In this document: positions 25,934 through 32,710 of the stretch, in pieces
Layout: every line of letters begins with the position of its first letter
Position numbering within the stretch: the stretch's first letter is position 1
Assembly (NCBI GenBank): GCA_946220775.1
Contig: CAMIFC010000003.1
Coordinates: forward strand, 1-64,000
Direction: 5' to 3'
Origin: an uncultured Corynebacterium sp.
Lineage (GTDB): Bacteria > Actinomycetota > Actinomycetes > Mycobacteriales > Mycobacteriaceae
Length of the DNA: 64,000 bases
Translations under genes and position numbers: made by a program
The notes under the pieces: model-generated
What the model was told of the DNA's origin: nothing
What the model saw: only the letters and a program-made list of their open reading frames with translations
The model's database searches: none

Positions 25934-27073
25934 GTGAGCACTCTTTTTACTGGGATTTCCGAGCTCCGCACCATTACCGACGGTGTTATTAAGGACGCCG
26001 CCCTGGTCGAAGAAGATGGAAAAGTTGCTTGGGTCGGTGCTCGCACCGATGCTCCGGCAGCGGATGAATCCGTCGATTTCGGTGGTCGCGCCGTGCTACC
26101 AGGGTGGGTCGATTCCCACAGCCACATGATCTTCGATGGCAACCGCGCCGAAGAATTCGAAGCACGCATGGCTGGTAAGGACTACCAAGCCGGTGGCATC
26201 GCCGTCACCATGGACGCCACCCGGAATGCGGGCGAACAGCGCCTGCGTGACCTGCTGGATATGCGGATCCGGGCAGCACAGGCGGGTGGAACCACCACCA
26301 TCGAAACCAAGACCGGCTATGGCCTGGACGTGGCTTCGGAAACTGAAGCTGCCCGCCTGGCTGCCGAACGTCTCGAGGACGTCACCTTCCTGGGCGCTCA
26401 CCTGGTTCCACCGGGAGTCGACACCGAAGAGTACTTGGACCTGGTGGTTGGTGAGATGCTCGATTCCGTGGCTCCTCACGCCAAGTGGATCGATGTGTTC
26501 TGCGAGCGCGGTGCGTTCAACGAAGAGCAGTCCCGGCGTGTGCTCGAAGCCGGAAAGGCGAAGGGGCTGGGACTCAAGGTTCACGGCAATCAGCTGGGCC
26601 ACGGGCCCGGTGTTCAGCTGGCCGTCAGCCTGGATGCTGCGAGTGTCGACCACGTCAACTACGTCACCGATGAGGACGTGGAAGCGCTGGCGAACTCGAA
26701 CACGGTGGCGACGTGCCTGCCAGCCTGTGACCTGTCCACCCGCCAGCCACTGGCCCCGGGGCGCCGTCTCCTGGATGCGGGTGTGACCGTTGCTTTGGCC
26801 ACGAACCTGAACCCAGGCACGTCCTACACCTCGGCCATGAACTACTGCGTGACCACCGCAGTTCTGCAGATGGGACTGAGCCTGGACGAAGCCCTCGAGG
26901 CCGCGACGCTGGGTGGCGCAAAGGCTCTGCGCCGTGACGACGTGGGCTACCTGGCCGTGGGCGCGAAGGCTGACCTGCATGTTCTGGATACCGCCAACGC
27001 CATCGACCTGGCATATCGACCGGGCATGCCGTTGACGTATGCAACCTACGTGGGAGGCAAGCAAGTGCATTAG
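25934..27073 (+). CDS. hutI: Imidazolonepropionase
   Basis: A 379-residue amidohydrolase-superfamily enzyme that opens the imidazolone ring to give formimidoyl-glutamate. The metal-binding HxH is in DSHSHMIFDGNR (near residue 60). Further family motifs are TKTGYGL, GAHLVPPG, KVHGNQLGHGPG, SVDHVNYVTDEDV, CLPACDLS and ATNLNPGTSYTSAM. The start is GTG at 25934 with GGAAGGG about 15 bp upstream; longer reading would overlap hutU. It is the second gene of hutUI and is followed by an intrinsic terminator. Confidence 0.95.
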   Translation: MSTLFTGISELRTITDGVIKDAALVEEDGKVAWVGARTDAPAADESVDFGGRAVLPGWVDSHSHMIFDGNRAEEFEARMAGKDYQAGGIAVTMDATRNAGEQRLRDLLDMRIRAAQAGGTTTIETKTGYGLDVASETEAARLAAERLEDVTFLGAHLVPPGVDTEEYLDLVVGEMLDSVAPHAKWIDVFCERGAFNEEQSRRVLEAGKAKGLGLKVHGNQLGHGPGVQLAVSLDAASVDHVNYVTDEDVEALANSNTVATCLPACDLSTRQPLAPGRRLLDAGVTVALATNLNPGTSYTSAMNYCVTTAVLQMGLSLDEALEAATLGGAKALRRDDVGYLAVGAKADLHVLDTANAIDLAYRPGMPLTYATYVGGKQVH

Positions 27074-27093
27074 TGTGCATGAGTGTGTGTTGG

Positions 27094-27137
27094 AGCGCTT
27101 TGAGCAGAATGTAGAAGTTTTGCTCCAAGCGCTTTTT
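27094..27137 (+). terminator. Intrinsic terminator of hutUI
   Basis: A 13-bp stem AGCGCTTTGAGCA / TGCTCCAAGCGCT with one mismatch is followed by TTTTGCG, 20 bp after the hutI stop. Confidence 0.75.
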
Positions 27138-27626
27138 GCGCTTAAAAGTAGCTTAATATTCGGTCATGACTATCCAGCGCAATCACTTACTCTCGGGGTT
27201 ACGCATCGGGGTGGCTAGCGCAGCGATGCAGGTCGCAGGATCAATGCCGCCAAGTAATTGGAGTGAATGGGCTAAGCGTGGCCATGTTCGGGATGGTACG
27301 TCGCCGAATCTCACCACAGACCATTGGAACCGGTGGCGCGAAGATAATCGCATCATGGCCGATTTGGGTTTGCAGATCTGTCGCATGAGCATCGAGTGGG
27401 CACGGGTTGAGCCACAGCAAGGCAATATCGACCATGCAGCGCTGGATCGCTACCGGGAGGAGATCGAAGATCTCAAAGCCAAGGGGATAAAACCGCTGGT
27501 GACCCTGCATCATTTTTGGTCACCCACTCTGGTTCGAGAAGCTCGGCGGCTTCGAAAAGCAAGAAAACATCACCAATTCTGGGTCTCCCGCCACGTGATC
27601 GCCCCCGGTTACTGCCTGGTGAACGG

Positions 27627-27642
27627 TTCTTTTCGGACGCCA
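27627..27642 (-). repeat. Copy of dispersed motif inside the glycosidase remnant
   Basis: The minus strand reads TGGCGTCCGAAAAGAA, differing from the steB and amidase copies by one A fewer. It sits close to where the deleted middle of the glycosidase gene rejoins. Confidence 0.55.
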
Positions 27643-28147
27643 TTGCGATCAACTATTATTCCCGCACTGTCGTGACCGGTCTTTCAGATGGTGTGTTCGA
27701 CGATGTCCCGACCAATGATTTGGGGTGGGAGGTCTATCCGGCGGGGTTGGCTGAGCAGGTGCGCAGGCTTCATGATCGATATGACCTAGCAGTGTGGGTG
27801 ACAGAAAACGGTACAGCTGATAACGGAAAGCCCCAGTGTGATCCAGGAGATGAGGCGTTTCGATGTCGGTTCATCCTGGATCATCTGGCACAGATCAGCC
27901 ATGTGATTTCTGAGGGGATTCCAGTGGAACGCTATTACCACTGGTGCTTCGTGGACAATTGGGAGTGGTCGGAGGGGATGGCTGCTCGGTTTGGCGTCGT
28001 TGGCCTCGAAGCGGGGAGCCTGGATCGAGTAATCAAGCCATCTGGCTGGCTATTGCGCGACCTCATCCAGGCTGGGGCAGTGACTCTGAGTTCTATTCGA
28101 AATACGCAGAGCCGCCAGGCTATAGATAACAACTTGCTCTACATAAC

Positions 28148-28176
28148 AACCCACCCGGCCACCGCCGGGCGGGTTT
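28148..28176. terminator. Strong hairpin next to the left att-like site
   Basis: Arms AACCCACCCGGC / GCCGGGCGGGTT with one mismatch around CACC. On the minus strand it directly follows the tRNA-like att remnant, suggesting it was the original terminator of tRNA-Pro before the element inserted. On the plus strand it lies inside the run-on frame of the glycosidase remnant. Confidence 0.65.
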
Positions 28177-28203
28177 ACTGTTGGACCTACAGGGACACAA
28201 CCT
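28177..28203 (-). repeat. Degenerate att copy of the tRNA-Pro 3' end
   Basis: These 27 bases match the 3' end of tRNA-Pro (31128-31154) at 19 positions without gaps: shared blocks are TGT, GGACC, ACAGG and AACCT. Orientation is the same as the tRNA. This is the expected position and orientation for the distal attachment site of an element integrated at the tRNA 3' end. Confidence 0.5.
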
Positions 28204-28257
28204 TGACACCATATAACAGCAGGTAGCGTGGTTTTCTTGGGATTGGTAAGGCGTAGG

Positions 28258-28278
28258 TTTGCCCAAATTTTGCCCAAC
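28258..28278. repeat. Left putative integrase arm-type site
   Basis: Two TTTGCCC units 11 bp apart, starting at 28258 (TTTGCCCAAATTTTGCCCAA). The same arrangement occurs at 31011-31031 in the same orientation with 18 of 21 positions identical. Confidence 0.5.
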
Positions 28279-29738
28279 CTGACAAGAGTGCTCGGCCATG
28301 ATCTCTAGCTAACGAATTTCATTCGATCCCGCGATCGATAAACACGTGGGACGAGAACAATTATTTGCTACCTACATACATTGACTCTCTCCATGGTAGT
28401 AAAATGCCGCAAATCTTAGACTGAGGTGGGTATAGGCACACTTGAATAAACTTGCGCAATAAGTGTCAATATATTCCCCCATGAAGATGAATAAAATTGA
28501 TAGCAGATGCCGTATATATCACATTGCTCAGATATGTGAGACTCAGGCCTGCAGCTGACGCGCGAAGAGATTCAGTATTACTCACAGGCGCGGCTTATGC
28601 ATCTTTGCCAAGCTCGGCGGGGAGCACTGCAGCATCGTTGCGAGCTGCGAGAGTCCTTGCGCTTCCATGCTCTCGGCGGGGGATAGAGTGCGTGCAGCCC
28701 CTTTGACGAGGCAATACGAGCGCAATGTGCTCTTCCGTCGAAAGGGCGAGGGGTGCTGTCGGGCGGGTGTTAAGTTTAACGCGGCATGATCTAAGCCTGC
28801 CTCCGGTATGTAATATTGTTCATTTATTGGTAATTTGTGCAACTTTACATGGAGTGTGCTTCTTGAGTGATATAAGTCAGATGTAGGTAATGGATAAGCG
28901 CATTGCAGTGATTATATGTGTGCGGGATTGAGTGTGAACTGGTTTAGTCTTTCTATTATGTTAGCTCCCGCTAATGTTGCCGGCGGGAACACGAGGGGGA
29001 TTAATGGGCTTATGGCCGTCTTGTTGGATGTACAACAGCTTAAGGGCGCTTTCCTGATTCTTGCTGTTAATGAAGGTAGCTCTCAGGCAAGTGTGTAGTC
29101 TGGTGAGGTCGGCAGCCCTATGCGAACACTGTTCGCTAGGGGGGGGGTGGAAAGGCGGAATAATTAATCAAAGATCAAGAAAAAGATCTGCAACATTCTT
29201 GTAGTTGTTGAAGTCTGTTTTGTATTGCCAGCCTTGCATGTGCTGTCAGTAATCATCCATTGGTGTGGTTGAAGGGGAACAGGTAAGGGATGATCGCTCC
29301 GGATCGAGATTTCCTTTTCCCAGTACAGGTGTCGTATTTGTATAATCAACTAAAATGGCGCAGGGGTAGGGAAATTATTGTAGATTGGATTATGAGAGGT
29401 TCGCGCCAGTTAAAATATACTCGCCGTTGGGCAATACGGGTCTGAACGGTGCGGACAGAAATGTCATATATCCCCAATACGTAATTCCCAGGGGGGAGGG
29501 CGTACTTAGCGAAAGCAGTGCAGCACCAGGTAGTACATCCCTCGCGCGAGGTGATTCGCAACAAATAGCAATGAACAACGAGGTGAACGCCACAAGGCTG
29601 TCACGCACAGCAGGGGTTCCACGACCATCAATGCCTTGCTTTTTCGCACCGCAGAAACGGTAGATGATCAGCTCGAATATGTTCAATAAAAGAGAGTAGA
29701 TAACTAAATAGGCGGGTGATTCTCTGAGGCTGACACTT
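28279..29738. other. Element interior with no recognisable gene
   Basis: About 1.46 kb that is AT-richer than its surroundings, with only short open frames on both strands. None has a convincing start, codon pattern or recognisable domain. The longest is 29390-29686 on the minus strand (98 codons, one hydrophobic stretch SLVAFTSLFIAICC), which could be a membrane-protein fragment. A hairpin GCGAAC/GTTCGC at 29122-29136 is followed by nine G. I see nothing else. Confidence 0.5.
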
Positions 29739-30989
29739 CTATGCGCGTTGTCCGTCGAGCTTTAAACGCTTTTCTGCCAACGTCACAACCTCGCCACTAA
29801 GTAGCCCGTTAAGCCGTCCCATTACCTTGCCCAGGTTATCTGGACGAACTTTCATGTAGATTTCCGTGATCGTCTTCAAATCAGATTGGCCAAGTAGATA
29901 CCCAATTTCCGCTGGGGTGGCTCCGAGCTCGGCCAAATGCGTGATTAACCAGTTGCGTCCATAGTGAGGGGTCACCTCTTTTTTCGCGAAGCCTGCCTTC
30001 ACACAAGCCCGCTCCATCATCGAGCGCAGTGACGTATCCATCACTGGCGCACCAGTTTGCGTGATCGTCAAAAAGTCGTCCTCACCTCCTGTCGCGAAGT
30101 GCTCCAGGTGCTCAGCGACGATCGGGTTGAAGCGATCAAAGATTGGGACATCCCGCCGTCCGGCTTTTGTCTTCGGCGGTTGCCACTTCATGTACACCCC
30201 ATTGTCGCCTGATAGGCGCTGCATGTTGCCCCGGATCTCTACCACCCATTCCGGCTTCGTGGTCGTTCCGTCGTTGCGTAGGTGCTTACGCTGCAATCCG
30301 ATTGCTTCGCCGACTCTTAAGCCCATGAACAGGCACAATGCGAAGATGAACCGGTAGCGTGCTGGGGCCGCTTCAACGATCGCCTGCAAAGTTTCTGTGG
30401 CAGGCAATTGCTTTTCTTTGGGCTCTGGCTTCGCTCGTGCTGCCTTGACGTTGACGGGGTTAGCCGGAATTAGGTCACGGTCTACCGCGTCGTTGAACGC
30501 TGCGCGTAGGTAGATGTGCGCTTTACGGTTGGTTTGTGGAGTAGGGAACTGGTTGGTGATGGCATCCCACCAGGCGTAAACCGCTGCTCGGTTCACTTTC
30601 GTGATCGAGGTGTTCGCGAACTCAGCGATCGCGGCATTGTCCGTGGCGGTAATTCGGTTGGTGATTGTGCGCTCATAGCGTTGCTTTGAGGATTCGCGTA
30701 AGTGTGTTTGCCGGTCGAGCCACTGTTGGAGCCATACGGCAACAGTGATTTGCTCCCTGACGCGTTCTTGAGCTTTCTTGTGCTGTAATACGGCTGGTGG
30801 CTCCCAGACCCCGAGCGCCATGTTGCGTTCTTGCTCTGCTACCCAGCTGATTGCGGCCACCTTCGTGGGGAACGTTTTTGGCGCGTTGTAGCGTCGACCG
30901 TCTGTGCCGGTAATGCGGGCTTGCCAGCGTCCGTGTTTTTTTCTGCTGGTGTCTTTTCGTGAGGGGAGTTGTCGAACGTTTCCGGCCAT
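29739..30989 (-). CDS. int: Tyrosine-type site-specific integrase
   Basis: A 416-residue phage-type integrase. The N-terminal part (about residues 18-55, RWQARITGTDGRRYNAPKTF) looks like an AP2-like arm-binding domain. The core-binding domain spans about 80-180. The catalytic domain has LFMGLRVGEAIGL with the first Arg, HYGRNWLITHLAELG carrying the His-x-x-Arg box, LLGQSDLKTITEIY and the Tyr nucleophile in EIYMKV. ATG at 30989 has AAAGGA 6 bp upstream. It lies 143 bp from the tRNA-Pro 3' end and is intact. Expected to catalyse integration at the tRNA; excision may need another factor not seen here. Confidence 0.92.
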   Translation of the reverse strand: MAGNVRQLPSRKDTSRKKHGRWQARITGTDGRRYNAPKTFPTKVAAISWVAEQERNMALGVWEPPAVLQHKKAQERVREQITVAVWLQQWLDRQTHLRESSKQRYERTITNRITATDNAAIAEFANTSITKVNRAAVYAWWDAITNQFPTPQTNRKAHIYLRAAFNDAVDRDLIPANPVNVKAARAKPEPKEKQLPATETLQAIVEAAPARYRFIFALCLFMGLRVGEAIGLQRKHLRNDGTTTKPEWVVEIRGNMQRLSGDNGVYMKWQPPKTKAGRRDVPIFDRFNPIVAEHLEHFATGGEDDFLTITQTGAPVMDTSLRSMMERACVKAGFAKKEVTPHYGRNWLITHLAELGATPAEIGYLLGQSDLKTITEIYMKVRPDNLGKVMGRLNGLLSGEVVTLAEKRLKLDGQRA

Positions 30990-31010
30990 TGAGTGTCCTT
31001 TGTGGTGCGG

Positions 31011-31031
31011 TTTGCCCTAACTTTGCCCAAT
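31011..31031. repeat. Right putative integrase arm-type site
   Basis: TTTGCCCTAAC-TTTGCCCAAT: two TTTGCCC units 11 bp apart, 22 bp upstream of the integrase start, matching the left copy at 28258-28278. Confidence 0.5.
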
Positions 31032-31093
31032 GAGTGTGCTCAATGGGGCACTATGGCTAAAAATAGCGCGCCCCTGACCTGCTTTAACAATGC

Positions 31094-31119
31094 AAAACCC
31101 CCGGCCACAGGGCCAGGGG
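31094..31119 (-). terminator. Terminator of tRNA-Pro
   Basis: On the minus strand CCCCTGGCC / GGCCGGGGG around CTGT is followed by TTTT, 12 bases after the tRNA 3' end. It lies inside the inferred element, so the element seems to have brought its own terminator. Confidence 0.75.
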
Positions 31120-31131
31120 AGACAGCAATTG

Positions 31132-31205
31132 TCGGACCGACAGGATTTGAACCTGCGACCCCTACACCCCCAGTGTAGTGCGCTACCAAACTGCGCCACG
31201 GCCCG
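31132..31205 (-). tRNA. tRNA-Pro (anticodon GGG)
   Basis: A 74-base cloverleaf on the minus strand. The acceptor stem is CGGGCCG/CGGTCCG with one G-U pair; the anticodon arm is CTACA-CTGGGGG-TGTAG, giving anticodon GGG; the T arm contains GGTTCAAATCC. CCA is not encoded (discriminator A is followed by CAA). The 3' end is the inferred integration target of the adjacent integrase. Confidence 0.96.
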
Positions 31206-31256
31206 TTCGAATAGCAAGACTACAACACAAGTAATTCGAACGGCGAATTGGGGCTA

Positions 31257-31754
31257 TTATTGCGGGTCGACCGGGGAATCCGTCACGATAATTCCGTCGG
31301 AATCCGCATAGATCGTTTGGCCGGGGATGAACTCCACGCCACCGAAACTGACCGGTACGTCCCGTTGACCTTCGCCAGTCTTGGTGGACTTTCGAGGGTT
31401 GGTGCCCAGCGCCTTGCAGCCGAATTCCATCTCACTGATTGGCTTGCTGTCGCGGATTGCACCGTTGACGATCACGCCCTTCCACCCGTGTTCGAGGCCG
31501 AGGCCAGCGATGATGTCCCCAACCAGTGCTGTGTGAACGGAGGCGTCACCATCGATGACCAGTACGCCACCTGGGTTATCTTCGCTGAGGACAGACTTCA
31601 GCAGGGCGTTGTCCTGGAAACACTTGACGGTCGAGATGGTGCCGGCGAACTCCGTGTTGCCGCCGAGGTCTTGGAACTGGGTATCGCAGGATCGGACGTC
31701 GGCGCCGATGATGTCTACGAGATCTGCAGTGGGGATAAATTGAATGTCGCTCAT
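31257..31754 (-). CDS. RraA-family protein (4-hydroxy-4-methyl-2-oxoglutarate aldolase-like)
   Basis: A 165-residue RraA-fold protein. The family includes the E. coli RNase E inhibitor RraA and divalent-metal aldolases/oxaloacetate decarboxylases; actinobacterial members are usually annotated as the latter. The region VLVIDGDASVHTALVGDIIA and GVIVNGAIRDSKPISEMEFGCKALG (pieces) is conserved, including the Arg-Asp pair of the aldolase site. ATG at 31754 is preferred over an upstream one three codons earlier. It follows the hydrolase gene by 48 bp on the same strand. Confidence 0.85.
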   Translation of the reverse strand: MSDIQFIPTADLVDIIGADVRSCDTQFQDLGGNTEFAGTISTVKCFQDNALLKSVLSEDNPGGVLVIDGDASVHTALVGDIIAGLGLEHGWKGVIVNGAIRDSKPISEMEFGCKALGTNPRKSTKTGEGQRDVPVSFGGVEFIPGQTIYADSDGIIVTDSPVDPQ

Positions 31755-31802
31755 GACGATCAAGTGTATTACGTCACAGTAAAGCGCCCTGTAGGGGCGT
31801 GC

Positions 31803-32615
31803 CTAGAGAACGTATTGACGCGCCTGCGCCCAGATGAGTTCAGCCACGCGCTGTCCGCTTCCCGGCCAGGTCAACAGGTGATCCACGTTGCTGAGGCTGA
31901 GTAACGATGCCGGTTGATAGGCGGCTGCAAAGATTTTTCGGGCATGCTCAAATCCAACTGTCTGATCAAGCGGAGCATGCGCAATGATCAACGCCTTGTC
32001 CAGTTCACCAAGCCGAGCGATATCAGCACCTGGGTCGCTCGCAATTAAGTCCGTGAAGAAGCTCCTACCCAGGGACAACGGGCGGTGCGGAAGCGTCACT
32101 TCGACGAGGTTGGCGTCCGAAGAAAACTGACGAACAACGGCGCGAACCGAATCGGCGGCGTGCGTCGGATTGAACGGGGCACCAACGGTTGCGACCGCCT
32201 TGACGGAATCGATGAGCGACCCTGCACGGATCGCAGCGACACCGCCCAGGGAATGGCCGACCAGCAGGGAAGGGGCGGAGTAATGCTCGGCAAGCCACTC
32301 CGCCATGCACTCCAGATCGCGGACATTGGTGCTCAGTGTGCTGTCGCTAAAACTCCCACCGGACTGGCCTAATCCGCAAAAATCAACGCGCAGGCTGCCG
32401 ACCCCGAGGCGGGCGAGCTGCTTGGACAGCCGAGAAGCTCCCAGCGAGTTGCGGTTGCAGGTGAAGCAATGAGCGATGATCGCGTATGGAATGTTCTGGT
32501 TCCCGGCCGTGGGGAGGTCCAGGGTGCCTTGCAGCGTGACCTGCCCACTTGGAGTGTCCGCCAAAGAATCTGTCGGGATGTCTACTTTGTGGGAGCGAAT
32601 GTTCATTCGAGTCAT
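31803..32615 (-). CDS. Alpha/beta hydrolase
   Basis: A hydrolase of about 270 residues resembling the hydrolase half of the two-domain hydrolase/OsmC proteins. The oxyanion region is AHCFTCNRNSLGASRLSKQL, the nucleophile elbow GHSLGG, and the C-terminal catalytic His lies in SNVDHLLTWPG. No OsmC domain follows. The substrate is unknown; short-acyl ester or peptide hydrolysis is inferred. ATG at 32615 (MTRMNIRS) is preferred because upstream residues are Arg/Cys-rich and atypical. A related motif TGGCGTCCGAAGAAAA lies within it at 32111-32126. Confidence 0.8.
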   Translation of the reverse strand: MTRMNIRSHKVDIPTDSLADTPSGQVTLQGTLDLPTAGNQNIPYAIIAHCFTCNRNSLGASRLSKQLARLGVGSLRVDFCGLGQSGGSFSDSTLSTNVRDLECMAEWLAEHYSAPSLLVGHSLGGVAAIRAGSLIDSVKAVATVGAPFNPTHAADSVRAVVRQFSSDANLVEVTLPHRPLSLGRSFFTDLIASDPGADIARLGELDKALIIAHAPLDQTVGFEHARKIFAAAYQPASLLSLSNVDHLLTWPGSGQRVAELIWAQARQYVL

Positions 32616-32710
32616 GTTAGGCGACCGTCTGAACCTGGAAGACCAGCAGCGGTAACATGATCGACAGTCCACCAGCCGTCCACAAAGAGATTCGTGAGGT
32701 TTAGCCTTTC

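Larger units (their letters stand above)
27166..28226 (+). pseudogene. Glycoside hydrolase family 1 (beta-glucosidase type) remnant
   Basis: A broken family 1 glycosidase. The N-terminal part (27166 to about 27512) reads FRIGVA-like, then CRMSIEWARVEP and GIKPLVTLHHF. A TTTTT run at 27513-27517 has one base too many: dropping a T gives HHFGHPLWFEKLGGFEKQENIT, which is classic family sequence. That frame stops soon after at about 27597. A further deletion has removed the middle third, including the acid/base NEP motif. The C-terminal part, from DAIAINYYSR at about 27635, keeps the nucleophile motif VTENGTAD and HWCFVDNWEWSEG, but runs on through a terminator hairpin to 28226. With one catalytic residue missing it cannot be an active glucosidase. 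Confidence 0.88.
28178..31131. mobile_element. Small integrative element at tRNA-Pro(GGG)
   Basis: About 2.95 kb bounded by the tRNA-Pro 3' end on the right and a degenerate copy of it on the left. It carries a tyrosine integrase at the tRNA-proximal end, transcribed away from the tRNA, and about 1.5 kb of non-coding-looking, AT-richer DNA. Matching TTTGCCC double repeats occur just inside both ends. No replication, transfer, phage structural or recognisable cargo gene remains, so it is either a satellite-like remnant or a decayed island. Boundaries are inferred. Confidence 0.6.

Noticed and set aside
28582..28842. Minus-strand 86-codon frame in the element
   Set aside because: Requires a TTG start without a ribosome site, and the sequence shows no recognisable domain; not supported as a gene.
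28258..31031. TTTGCCC repeats as a CRISPR or iteron origin
   Set aside because: Only two units at each end, at matching element borders; integrase arm sites explain them better, and no replication gene is present.
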